Source: Agaribacter marinus (GTDB lineage Bacteria; Pseudomonadota; Gammaproteobacteria; Enterobacterales; Alteromonadaceae). From it: a DNA stretch of 64,000 nt. Of the stretch, positions 17,651 through 26,679 are shown piece after piece; positions within the stretch are counted from its first letter, which is position 1, and every line of letters begins with the position of its first letter. The notes beneath the pieces are model-generated. The model ran no database searches, was not told where the DNA came from, and saw only the letters and a list, made by a program, of their open reading frames with translations. The translations under genes were made by a program, and so were the position numbers. The DNA lies in contig NZ_BSOT01000012.1 in NCBI RefSeq assembly GCF_030160655.1, positions 1 to 64,000 on the forward strand, read 5' to 3'.

Positions 17651-17962
17651 ATGGATAAATTAGACACATTTAAAAAAATTGGTAAGTTAGAAAAGCTTAT
17701 TCATGAACCTTCTCGCTTAGCAATATTAACCGCTTTAATGGGGTGTCAACAGGCGGATTTTCAATTTCTACTCAATTTAGTGGGAATGACGAAAGGTAAT
17801 CTATCTAGTCATTTAAGTAAGTTAGAATCAGGTGGACTGATTGTTGTTGAAAAAACCTATTTAGGGAAACGACCTATTACCTATCTCTCACTAACGGAGC
17901 ATGGTCGAAAATCAGTCTCAAAGCATTGGCAGATATTGGATGATTTACGCAAGTCAATTTAG
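17651..17962 (+). CDS. Winged-helix transcriptional regulator (ArsR/MarR-like, HTH_27)
   Basis: The 103-residue protein is a single winged helix: LIHEPSRLAILTALMGC, the recognition region GMTKGNLSSHLSKLESGGLI, and a wing (EKTYLGKRPITYLSLTEHG). This matches the short ArsR/PadR-like regulators that are often paired with a membrane protein in Alteromonadales and other bacteria. Its start is one base past the stop of that membrane gene. It likely controls its own operon, but no operator was identified. Confidence 0.82.
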   Translation: MDKLDTFKKIGKLEKLIHEPSRLAILTALMGCQQADFQFLLNLVGMTKGNLSSHLSKLESGGLIVVEKTYLGKRPITYLSLTEHGRKSVSKHWQILDDLRKSI

Positions 17963-17977
17963 TCTTTGGATTGCGGT

Positions 17978-19885
17978 TTAAGCTGCTAAAGGCTGATAAA
18001 CAAATTCCGGTTTATGGATCAAATAACCTTGACCAAAATCAATATTGAGTTCTTTCAGTGCGCTTAGCTCTTCTTCCGTTTCAACAAATTCAGCGACTGT
18101 CTTAATTGAAAGGTCTTTTGCCAGCTGCGTAATTGAACGGATAATGGCGCGATTGTACGATTGTTTGTTTAAGTCATTAATGAACATACCATCGATTTTT
18201 AAGGTATCAATGGGAAGTTTAGATATATAACCATAGGATGACATGCCTGTACCAAAGTCATCCAAGGAAATTTGACAGCCATAACTTTTTAATTTGTTGA
18301 CAATACCAGTGGCTATGTCAAAGTTTCTAATGATATCTGATTCAGTAATTTCAAAGCCAATTTGTTTATGTGTGAGATTTGGTTGTTCAAATACGTCTTC
18401 GATAAACTGTATGAACCCAGCGTCAGAAAGTGTTGCACCAGACAGGTTTACCGAATATTGCGCCGCGTCGTTAGGTGTGTCGCTCAAATATTCGATAAGT
18501 GATTTCACCATGTATTTGTCAATATCTACCATCAGATGAAAACGTTCGGCCGCTTGCAAAAACAAACCGGGTGGTAATATCTCGCCATCTTCTCCTTGCA
18601 TTCTGAGGAGTATTTCGTAGTAGCTTTTATCATTCTCGTTATTTATATCTCGAATTTCTTGCCGGTACAGCAATATGCGTTTTTGCATGAGTGCTTTTGT
18701 GATGAGAGAAACGTTTTGCATTTCTGCTTGTCTGCTCAAAATACGATTGTCATGTGGAGAATAAACAGTGTATGCCCCTGGACCGATAGATTTAGATTCT
18801 TGTAAGCTGGCATAAAGTTTATTGAGCAATTGCTCTACGCAATTTTCGTCCTCGACTTTCATACAATATATGCCCGCATTAGCTGTCAAACTTAGGCTAA
18901 TGTCTTTTTCTTTGTACTCGAAACTACGGATTAAGTTACGCAGATCATTTACTCGACTAATCATGTTTTCAGACGTCGTAGTAAATAGAATTAATCCAAA
19001 CATATCACTACCAACACGACAAATAGTTTCTTTTGTGGCTAATGTCATGTTTAACGTTTGGCTCAACAGGCGTAAATAAAGGTCGCCCCCTTTGTTGCCA
19101 AATGCTTCATTCATCAGTTTAAAATTATTGATATCAAATACGATGATCGTTGCTTTTTTTTGCTGACGAATGAGATCCTTAATCGTATTAATGAATAGCT
19201 CACGATTGCCTAAAGAGGTCACTTTGTCCTTGAGATTTGCACGCAAGAGCTTGCTTGTTAGCCTTACTAAAATCCAGCAAAAAAACGCTTGAATGAAGAT
19301 GAAAGCAGAACCAAAGGCAAAAATGTATGCATCTAACTTCTTCTGAAGCAGTGATTTCTCAACGTCTACTTCTTTTTCAAGTAATTGTGATATTTGGTCG
19401 AGTAATTGAGTGGGTCGTCTATCAATTCCTCTTACTGCGGCATCACCAGCAGTTGGATCGTAGCCACTTTGTTTGAATATTTCTAAGGCTTGTGAATATT
19501 CACTTAAGATTGCTCTGTGTGTTTGCAAAAAAGTAGCTGACAAGGATTTGACCTCGCTTTGGCTATCTATACTGTTATGCAATGCATCCATTGCGTTTTG
19601 GGTGTTTTCAAACTCCTGAGCAAATAACGCTTTGTATTTATTGAAATCTGCTGGTGATTTACCTCTCAACAGAATATTTTTCCACTCTTGTACTTGGCGT
19701 TTAAAATAATACTGCGCATTGACAGCATTTTGTTCAATCTGATGCAGGTGCTGTATGTCGTTAGAGTATGATAAATGCGTCTCTTCATAAAAGCGTAAGA
19801 AGCTTATGGCTAACGTCGTTGTGATAGCAATTATCGTAAAGATTAGACCGTAGTATGTAAATTTCCGTTTTTGCAAAAAAGTCAT
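17978..19885 (-). CDS. GGDEF-EAL protein, predicted c-di-GMP phosphodiesterase
   Basis: This 635-residue inner-membrane protein has TM helices near residues 10-30 and 188-210 flanking a helical periplasmic sensor. A GGDEF domain follows (residues ~215-365) in which the signature reads GSDMF, so cyclase activity is probably lost. The EAL domain (~390-630) keeps its catalytic set: EILLR near residue 424, Asn in VNLSG, ITES, DDFGTG, LKID, EFVE and the final QGYL. I predict a phosphodiesterase, with the degenerate GGDEF possibly binding GTP as an activator. It is convergent with the winged-helix gene. Confidence 0.9.
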   Translation of the reverse strand: MTFLQKRKFTYYGLIFTIIAITTTLAISFLRFYEETHLSYSNDIQHLHQIEQNAVNAQYYFKRQVQEWKNILLRGKSPADFNKYKALFAQEFENTQNAMDALHNSIDSQSEVKSLSATFLQTHRAILSEYSQALEIFKQSGYDPTAGDAAVRGIDRRPTQLLDQISQLLEKEVDVEKSLLQKKLDAYIFAFGSAFIFIQAFFCWILVRLTSKLLRANLKDKVTSLGNRELFINTIKDLIRQQKKATIIVFDINNFKLMNEAFGNKGGDLYLRLLSQTLNMTLATKETICRVGSDMFGLILFTTTSENMISRVNDLRNLIRSFEYKEKDISLSLTANAGIYCMKVEDENCVEQLLNKLYASLQESKSIGPGAYTVYSPHDNRILSRQAEMQNVSLITKALMQKRILLYRQEIRDINNENDKSYYEILLRMQGEDGEILPPGLFLQAAERFHLMVDIDKYMVKSLIEYLSDTPNDAAQYSVNLSGATLSDAGFIQFIEDVFEQPNLTHKQIGFEITESDIIRNFDIATGIVNKLKSYGCQISLDDFGTGMSSYGYISKLPIDTLKIDGMFINDLNKQSYNRAIIRSITQLAKDLSIKTVAEFVETEEELSALKELNIDFGQGYLIHKPEFVYQPLAA

Positions 19886-20040
19886 TTTATTATTTGCTTT
19901 ACATCATTGTTAAGTGCTGTTCGAGAAACTTATCGGAAAGAAGTGAGATAACCTAAGCTGGTTTGATGTAAAAATTTGTAATTAATTGAATAAAATTGTA
20001 CGAAGATAGCTACTTAGTCTTCGGACGACAAATGTTGCCA

Positions 20041-21003
20041 CTAAATAATAAATGCTAAATCGACAAATTGCGTAAGTATTGCATAACCAATTAAGGTAAT
20101 CGGTAACGAAATAATGGTACTCGTTGCTACTATTTGTGCTGCGAGGAGGTGATTTCCACCAATCTTTCGCACCATCACATAGCTAGCGGCAGCGGTTGGA
20201 CTCATTGCCATTAAATACATAACCCCCAGCACCATGCCATCAATGTGAAATAACAGAGCCATTGCGATGAGTAGTGATGGATAGATAACGCATTTTCCGA
20301 CGGTAGCAATGGTAACTAATTTCCAATACTTGCCAAGAGTGGTAAATGTAAGCGATGCACCGGTGCAAATAAGTGCTAGTGGCAAGGTTAGTTGCGCAAT
20401 GTACGCTAAACTGGTGGAAACAATGCTAATAGGCTTGATGTTGAAACCGGCACTAATCATTCCCAATACAATCGCTATAATGATCGGGTTGGTAATTATG
20501 CCTTTTAGTATTTTTATGATATCTGTTTGCTGATTCTGGAATATGTTCAGCACTGAAACACTCAAAACATTGTATAAAATTGTCAGGAAGCCCATGTATA
20601 TCGCCGCGAAAGCCAAACCTGCTTGTCCATAGGCGTTAGCACAATAGGCTAAGCCGATTATCCCCATGTTTGCGCGAAATATAGCCTGTACTATAACTCC
20701 CTTGTCGTTTCTATCTATTACCTTATAGGATACAAATACAATGGATAAAATAAAGACCATTAAGGTAGCACTGATTGCGACACTTATGGATTTTAGGTTT
20801 AGCAATACATGTAAGTCGGCTTGGCTAATGTTCACATATAAAAGGGCTGGTAACGCAAAATTGAATATTAACCGAGACGCTTGTTGAACGAAGTCATCAG
20901 TCACATACCGTTTTTGGAAGAGAAAATAACCAAATCCGAGTAACAAGATAACAGGACCAATCACTTGAAATGTAAAATCGGCGAAAACGTAAATGGATTG
21001 CAT
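20041..21003 (-). CDS. AEC-family (auxin efflux carrier-like) transporter
   Basis: This 320-residue protein has about ten hydrophobic helices and matches the AEC/Mem_trans family, with LIFNFALPALLYVNIS near the N-terminus, IFRANMGIIGLAYC in the middle and LPLALICTGASL in the second repeat. Bacterial members export or take up small carboxylates such as malate; the substrate here is unknown. Its ATG overlaps the stop of the preceding gene by one base, so the two are translationally coupled. Confidence 0.9.
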   Translation of the reverse strand: MQSIYVFADFTFQVIGPVILLLGFGYFLFQKRYVTDDFVQQASRLIFNFALPALLYVNISQADLHVLLNLKSISVAISATLMVFILSIVFVSYKVIDRNDKGVIVQAIFRANMGIIGLAYCANAYGQAGLAFAAIYMGFLTILYNVLSVSVLNIFQNQQTDIIKILKGIITNPIIIAIVLGMISAGFNIKPISIVSTSLAYIAQLTLPLALICTGASLTFTTLGKYWKLVTIATVGKCVIYPSLLIAMALLFHIDGMVLGVMYLMAMSPTAAASYVMVRKIGGNHLLAAQIVATSTIISLPITLIGYAILTQFVDLAFII

Positions 21004-21440
21004 CAGTGTTGATCAAATTTACCTGATAAATAGCTAAAACTGGCGCCTGCAATTGCGCCTGCAAGAGTTTGCAACAAAACACCATACAACTCTCTAGTGC
21101 TAGCCAAAAATGTTAAGCCCAACAGTTGTTGCATCGATATGACGACTGACAGCATAGCAATAGCACCAGCGATTGTATAGATGGGGTAAGACGCTAGCTT
21201 AAAGCGCTTTTTAACTACGCCTGCTATAACAAAAGCGATGAAGAATACCACCGTTAGTACGCTACCATACTTAGGCAACAATCCTATGGCGTCTGAATAG
21301 GTGGTACTTAGCCGACTCGTCAATGTGATGTTGATGTCCAATAACGACAGCTCATACAAGATGACTTGGGTATGGAATATACTCGCAAACGTAAAACCGA
21401 CCATACTGGCAATCGAAAATCTAAATACTTTGTTTAACAC
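21003..21440 (-). CDS. Small four-TM membrane protein of unknown function
   Basis: The 145-residue protein has hydrophobic segments around residues 7-28, 60-80, 87-110 and 118-138, with a short basic loop (KKRFKLASY) between the second and third. I do not recognise a family. It is the first gene of a two-gene unit with the AEC transporter and shares a stop/start overlap with it, so a helper or subunit role is possible. Confidence 0.6.
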   Translation of the reverse strand: MLNKVFRFSIASMVGFTFASIFHTQVILYELSLLDINITLTSRLSTTYSDAIGLLPKYGSVLTVVFFIAFVIAGVVKKRFKLASYPIYTIAGAIAMLSVVISMQQLLGLTFLASTRELYGVLLQTLAGAIAGASFSYLSGKFDQH

Positions 21441-21592
21441 ATATGGCCAATGGCTGAGGATTTATACTGACAACATTAATTATTCGTTGCCGCTAATGCA
21501 ACACTTTCCAGTTGAGATGCTTCGCCGTATAGTATTGTTTGTTCAAACACGGAACATCAGTGTGTTTCATTAGGCTCAACGGACAACTTTTT

Positions 21593-22744
21593 ATGACGTT
21601 AGATTTAGACAAGGGCGTTGCGCAATATCTGCATGGATATGCATCGCTATTTTATAGTGGAGTATTGCTTCTGTTATTTGTTCCGAGGCTAGTGGCGGCG
21701 GATGAATTTTCTTTAGTGCCCTTGATTGAGAACTTGCCGCTTTCGTCGTCAATTACCATGCTTCCATCAAATGAGATAATTATTGTTCTTAGAGAAGGCG
21801 GCTTAAAAATATTAGCTGAAAACCGCCAAACCAAAGATATTGCCTTAACGCCTAAAGACTTGTTTGTATCGAGACAAGGGGGGCTGATTCACCTTATTCC
21901 TCACCCCAAGTATGAGAAGAATGGTTGGCTATATTTGAGTTATGCCGCAGGCTCACAAAAAAATAACTTCTTAAGTGTGATACGATTTCGCTTACAAGAT
22001 ACCCAAGTGGTAGACGTTCAGTCTATATTTCGTGTTGCTCAAGGCAAGGATACTCCCGTGCACTTTGGTGGCAAAATGGTATTTGATAAAACGGGTAACT
22101 TGCTATTAACCACGGGCGATGGCTTCGATTACCGTGAGCAGGCACAAGTTAAACAAAGTCATTTGGGCAAAGTCTTACGAATGAGTGAAGTGGGAATGCC
22201 TATAAAAAGCAATCCTTTCTTTTCTTATGATGATACGCGGTCGTCGGCTACGCCTGAAAATTATGTATTTACACTTGGTCATCGCAACCCTCAGGGACTC
22301 ATTGTATTAAACAATGGTCTCATTGTCTTGAACGAACATGGCCCGGCAGGTGGCGACGAAATTAACGTAATCGCATCAGGCGTTAATTACGGTTGGCCGG
22401 TAGTAACAAATGGACAAGATTACATTGGTGCAAGCATATCACCTTTTAAAGAGTATCCAGGGATGCGCTTGCCAAATGTCGACTGGACTCCATCGATTGC
22501 ACCCTCCAGTATGCTATTTTATGAGAACGACAGGTTTCCATCATTAAGAAGTAAGTACTTGGTGACCTCATTGAAATTCAAAAATATTTATCTTGTCGAT
22601 CATGATTTCATGCGCTATCAAAATACATTGTTTAGCCTACCGCAAACAAGGTTAAGAGACATCTTAAGTACCCAAAATGGGAGGATATTTGTGTTAGGTG
22701 ATGGCGCAGGCGCGTCATTGTATGAGCTAACGTCGCATAAATAG
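21593..22744 (+). CDS. PQQ-dependent aldose sugar dehydrogenase-like protein (GSDH family)
   Basis: The mature protein is a six-bladed propeller of the soluble glucose dehydrogenase/YliI family. Family motifs are HFGGKMVFDKTGNLLLTTGD, HLGKVLR, GHRNPQGL, NEHGPAGGDEINVI and GVNYGWP, which form the PQQ and calcium site. The chosen ATG gives a signal peptide ending near RLVAA, so the enzyme is periplasmic; an in-frame start 18 codons upstream is possible but would lengthen the leader. PQQ biosynthesis genes are not in the window. Confidence 0.85.
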   Translation: MTLDLDKGVAQYLHGYASLFYSGVLLLLFVPRLVAADEFSLVPLIENLPLSSSITMLPSNEIIIVLREGGLKILAENRQTKDIALTPKDLFVSRQGGLIHLIPHPKYEKNGWLYLSYAAGSQKNNFLSVIRFRLQDTQVVDVQSIFRVAQGKDTPVHFGGKMVFDKTGNLLLTTGDGFDYREQAQVKQSHLGKVLRMSEVGMPIKSNPFFSYDDTRSSATPENYVFTLGHRNPQGLIVLNNGLIVLNEHGPAGGDEINVIASGVNYGWPVVTNGQDYIGASISPFKEYPGMRLPNVDWTPSIAPSSMLFYENDRFPSLRSKYLVTSLKFKNIYLVDHDFMRYQNTLFSLPQTRLRDILSTQNGRIFVLGDGAGASLYELTSHK

Positions 22745-22851
22745 AAGGGAAACAAACACGCTAACTCTGCTATCCAAAAGGAAGGGAAAGCCAGCGAACG
22801 GCACGCAAACCAATAAAAGGCACCGCCCGCGGCTTAACTGTCAGTTGAGTT

Positions 22852-23427
22852 CTAGGGGGGAGACCCAGACTCAACAATTTTTTTTACGCCTGTTACCATT
22901 GTATCGAGCATCTCGTTCATTCTGATTTGCAGTATCGCAGGGTGTGGGTGCGACGCTTTCTCATCGTAAGTAGATGTCCATACGAGCATAGACATATTGT
23001 CTGACAATACTTCTACGCGAACATGATTGCGTAAATTTTTGAGTGGATAGTTGGCTTTGTCTTCCACTGAATAACTATATGTTCTGGCCTCTGGCCTATA
23101 TGTCTCAATCTTTTCATACTGCGTTTTACCATTGTGTCCTACCATTATCCTTTGTGCACCGACGTGCAAGCCATCAATCTGAGAATGTTTAACGTACGCA
23201 GCCATAAATTTTTCCATGCCATCTAGTGCACCTACGATAGCCCAGACATTCTCTGCTGGCGCGTTTATCTGCTTTCTTACGCTTACCTTATAATTGTCTG
23301 AAACAAGGTGACTGCGGCCGCTATTTTCCGAGTTAATTTGTTTGTCAGACAACTTCGCTATACTTGCTGTTGTTATTATTGTCGTTAACGTAAGTACAAC
23401 TAACTTTATCGATGTCGCCTTTTGCAT
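22852..23427 (-). CDS. Exported SRPBCC (polyketide-cyclase/Bet v1-like) protein
   Basis: The 191-residue protein has a signal peptide (hydrophobic residues ~8-24), then an SRPBCC domain: YKVSVRKQINAPAENVWAIV opens the helix-grip fold, YSVEDKANYPLKN sits in the middle and the long C-terminal helix (HPHPAILQIRMNEMLDTMV) closes it. It should bind a hydrophobic ligand in the periplasm. Family members of this kind have no fixed function. Confidence 0.75.
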   Translation of the reverse strand: MQKATSIKLVVLTLTTIITTASIAKLSDKQINSENSGRSHLVSDNYKVSVRKQINAPAENVWAIVGALDGMEKFMAAYVKHSQIDGLHVGAQRIMVGHNGKTQYEKIETYRPEARTYSYSVEDKANYPLKNLRNHVRVEVLSDNMSMLVWTSTYDEKASHPHPAILQIRMNEMLDTMVTGVKKIVESGSPP

Positions 23428-23834
23428 CAGGTACTCTTTTGTTAATCCGTAGTGTAGGTCTGCCGTTAGTTGCTTACTTTTATATTCTGTTTTTTCAAAT
23501 TCTTAATGAATAATCTCCAAATAATTTCTAAATAAAATCTTTCATTAATAAAAACAGTAGCTTGCGTTTGTATTTTTTAGGTGTGGATATTGAATATGTG
23601 CTTGCTTTTAATCATGGAGTAGATCTATGGAACAATGAATTTTGTAAGAATTTGCTAATATCTCTAGTTTTACCCCGCTGCAGAATTTTAGTTGTGGCAA
23701 TATATTAGGCCGTGTTGAACAAAACTTGTGCAACAAAGATCAACACGCCCTAGTGTGGAAATAAAAATATTTTTGATGCGGTCATATAGCTAATGCAAGT
23801 GATGAGCATTGGCAATGGCGTAAAGGAAAAGTTT
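23428..23834. other. 407-bp AT-rich intergenic region between divergent genes
   Basis: This holds the divergent promoter region of the SRPBCC gene and the CadC-like regulator gene, and an imperfect inverted repeat described separately. I found no coding frame or structured RNA in the rest. Confidence 0.5.
23706..23752. repeat. Imperfect inverted repeat, possible MITE or IS-end remnant
   Basis: TAGG-C-CGTGTTGA is mirrored by TCAACACG-C-CCTA around a 21-nt centre, giving 12 paired bases with one mismatch position. The compact size and clean ends resemble a miniature inverted-repeat element or the fused ends of an IS, but no target duplication is evident. Confidence 0.4.
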
Positions 23835-25940
23835 ATGCATGTGAGTAAATTTCAGTTAGGTAGTTGGGTCTTACACTCCCCCACTATGACACTGGAAAAA
23901 GAAGGCGTTTCTGCCAAACTTCAACCCAAAACACTTGATTTACTTTTGTATCTTATAAACAAGCAAGGTGAGGTAGTTTCGCGGGACGAACTCATTCAGG
24001 CAGTTTGGCCTGAGACAGCCGCGACTGACGATACCTTAAACAGTACCATCGCAAAACTTAGAAAGATCCTTGTGTCAGACGATTCAACTGAGCGCTATAT
24101 TGGTACATTACCTAAGCGCGGATATCAACTATTAGCAGATGTAAAAACGCTTAATGATGGCACAAAAAAAGGCGTGCGTTCAGTCCCACTATTGATAAAA
24201 AATAGACTTGTTTTGCCTAGCGTTTCTTTTGCAACCATCTTACTTTTTACCTTTATTTATAGTTTTTTTGGATATTCACAGAGTAAAGATAGCGCTCAAG
24301 TTAACAATAAGCTTGTCGTTACGCCCATTGCAATCAGTCGGTCTTTGGAAATGTTCCCAAAACTTTCCAACGATGGTAAAAATGTCGTGTTCGCTAGAGC
24401 CATTGAAGATGGGCAATTTAGCCAAATAGTTTCGCGGAATTTATTGACCGATGAAGAAATTATTTTAATTGAAGATGTTGGTTTTTACGCGAGCCCAGTA
24501 TGGTCATCTGATGATAGCCAGATTGCTTTTTTAAGTTATGGCGCTCGCGGTTGTATGGTTGGCGTGATTAATAGCCTTGGCGGTCCAGCGCAGTTAGTGA
24601 CGCCTTGTTCACTCGCGCATGTTTATTCTGCACGAACGGCATTGGATTGGCTAAAAAATAGTAACTCTCTTGTCATTTCTCAATACCTAGAAAATCAACG
24701 ATATACTGGGCTTTTTCTGCATGAGTTGTCTTCGGGCAATACAATTCAACTAACGACACCAACTGAAGATTCGATTGGTGATTTCAATCAGACAGTGTCA
24801 CCCGATGGGCGGCGAATAGTGTATACGCGAATGCAAGTAACGGGTGAAGACGACATTTACATCATTGATCTTGTGTCGCGAAATATTGAGCGCGTTGCGG
24901 GCTATTTTGGTGAAGTGAGTAGTATCGACTGGATGGACAACAATAGTTTAATTTATGTGTCAAACAAAACAGGCAGACCGGAAACTTGGCAACTTGATAT
25001 CAATACAAAGCAACAGCGTTGGTATGGTGTTGGCGGCCATTCAGTTGCCAATGTGGATTATCATGATGTGCATAAAAAATTAGTACTTTCTGAGTTGAGA
25101 ACTGATTGGAATTTCAGTGTTCGCAATATACTGCCATCTGGCAACAGTTCAATAATACAAAAATCCGATGACGCTCAGTCAGAGAAAATTTCTGCAATAT
25201 CTCACGATGGAAAGTCGCTTGTGTATACAAAAGCGTTTGGGAAACAAACAGAAATATGGGTATCGAAAATCGATGGTTCACATAAAGCACGTACAGCCAA
25301 ACTTTGGGACTCGCATGTAAATCATATTGATTGGGCGCGAGATGGAACTCGTCTATTGCTTGAGGTTGTCGCGCAAGGTAAAGCAACAGCCTATGTTTAT
25401 GAGTTTGCGAGTAATCACTTTTATCCACTTGAGAACATTCAGCAGCGTGGTAGCTTTAGTCCAATTTGGGGAGTAAACAATAATTTAATTTATTATTCGA
25501 GCCCTCATGCGCAAGGTTGGGCAATTTGGCGGCATAATTTGTCTACGGGGGAATCTTATAAACTGACGGATTTAGGTGGCAGAAAGATTCGAGTAGATAC
25601 TGTGTCTAATCGTATTTATTTTGATCGCCCTAGAAATAGTGGGATGTGGCATATAAGTACGTTGAATTCAGTGAAGCAGTTACCTGAACAGTTACCCGCG
25701 ACTGCCTCATTAGCAATTGAAAGTTGGCGGCTGTCAGGCAGCAAGTTGTACTATGTCCAACAGAGCGCTGAGCATATTAGTACGATTTGGCGTTTTGATC
25801 TTTTAGACGAGACACGATCACCGTTTTATACATCTCAAAAGAGGATTATGCACTTCGACATATGGGGAGACATTCTTGCAACGACTGAAATTAATCAATG
25901 CGAAGGCGATATTTATTTATACGAACTGCACGAGGGCTAA
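23835..25940 (+). CDS. CadC-like membrane regulator with TolB-type beta-propeller sensor
   Basis: The ATG with AAAGGAAA upstream gives about 701 residues. Residues ~1-100 are an OmpR/CadC-type winged helix (FQLGSWVLHSPTMTLEK, ELIQAVWPETAATDDTLNST, YIGTLPKRGYQLL). A TM helix follows near residues 130-155. The periplasmic part is a series of TolB/WD40-like blades (FPKLSNDGKNVVFAR, SPDGRRIVYTRM, SHDGKSLVYTKAF, WARDGTRLLLEV). It senses something in the periplasm and acts on DNA directly through the membrane, without phosphotransfer. No obvious target gene is adjacent on its strand apart from the DUF192 gene. Confidence 0.87.
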   Translation: MHVSKFQLGSWVLHSPTMTLEKEGVSAKLQPKTLDLLLYLINKQGEVVSRDELIQAVWPETAATDDTLNSTIAKLRKILVSDDSTERYIGTLPKRGYQLLADVKTLNDGTKKGVRSVPLLIKNRLVLPSVSFATILLFTFIYSFFGYSQSKDSAQVNNKLVVTPIAISRSLEMFPKLSNDGKNVVFARAIEDGQFSQIVSRNLLTDEEIILIEDVGFYASPVWSSDDSQIAFLSYGARGCMVGVINSLGGPAQLVTPCSLAHVYSARTALDWLKNSNSLVISQYLENQRYTGLFLHELSSGNTIQLTTPTEDSIGDFNQTVSPDGRRIVYTRMQVTGEDDIYIIDLVSRNIERVAGYFGEVSSIDWMDNNSLIYVSNKTGRPETWQLDINTKQQRWYGVGGHSVANVDYHDVHKKLVLSELRTDWNFSVRNILPSGNSSIIQKSDDAQSEKISAISHDGKSLVYTKAFGKQTEIWVSKIDGSHKARTAKLWDSHVNHIDWARDGTRLLLEVVAQGKATAYVYEFASNHFYPLENIQQRGSFSPIWGVNNNLIYYSSPHAQGWAIWRHNLSTGESYKLTDLGGRKIRVDTVSNRIYFDRPRNSGMWHISTLNSVKQLPEQLPATASLAIESWRLSGSKLYYVQQSAEHISTIWRFDLLDETRSPFYTSQKRIMHFDIWGDILATTEINQCEGDIYLYELHEG

Positions 25941-26136
25941 GGCCGTTCATTTTTAGCTTGTGTACGGGTATAATAATCTGTAGTTAACGCATTTTTACAC
26001 CATAAAACAATAGATACGAGTTTTAAAAAAACGGTAGCCGGGCGAAAAAAGCTGATAAGCGAGCGTCTGGCTTTTTTGTGTGTTCAGAATAAAAAACACA
26101 AATTCCGGCGAATATAAACATACCTAAGGAAGAAGA

Positions 26137-26649
26137 ATGAAAGATAAAACGGTAGGTGCGCTATTTCGAAATACATCGCTGATCACGCGGTTTACTTTTG
26201 TTTTGTTAATTGGCCTTACGACATTTTTTGCTGTTGCTAACGATGGTGAAAGCGCCTCAAACGAAGATGATGCGGACAGTCGCACGGATTTAGTACAATT
26301 ATCAATTAACGATACAACAATTAATGTTGAATACGCGGATGAAGCACATGAGCGTCAACTGGGATTAATGCACCGCAGAGAAATGTGCGCCAACTGCGGC
26401 ATGCTATTTAAGTTTGATACTATCCGTTATGCCAGTATGTGGATGAAAAATACTTATATCCCCCTAGATGTTGCGTATATAAATGTCTTTGGCAAGATCA
26501 TTGATATTAAGGCGATGGAGCCGGAAGATTTAACATCTATTAAGTCATCGATGCCAATCTTGTATGCGTTGGAAATGAACCAAGGGTGGTTTGCCAATAA
26601 AGGAATTAAAGTCGGCGATATGGTCACTCTACCTCTAAGCGTTAAGTAA
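26137..26649 (+). CDS. DUF192 family protein, exported
   Basis: The 170-residue protein has an N-terminal membrane/signal segment (residues ~17-36), an acidic linker and a DUF192 domain. The domain is recognised by DEAHERQLGLMHRREM, GMLFKF, MWMKNTYIPLDVAYIN and ALEMNQGWFANKGIKVGD. The domain is a small beta-barrel of unknown activity that is widespread in bacteria and archaea. An AAGGAAG ribosome-binding site precedes it, and it ends 30 bp before lysC on the same strand. Confidence 0.87.
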   Translation: MKDKTVGALFRNTSLITRFTFVLLIGLTTFFAVANDGESASNEDDADSRTDLVQLSINDTTINVEYADEAHERQLGLMHRREMCANCGMLFKFDTIRYASMWMKNTYIPLDVAYINVFGKIIDIKAMEPEDLTSIKSSMPILYALEMNQGWFANKGIKVGDMVTLPLSVK

Positions 26650-26679
26650 TTATCTAATTCCAATTTGAGGAAAAACAAT

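Noticed and set aside
25941-26679. Lysine riboswitch before lysC
   Set aside because: lysC lies 30 bp behind the DUF192 gene, and neither that gap nor the 196-bp spacer upstream shows the conserved lysine-riboswitch core by eye.
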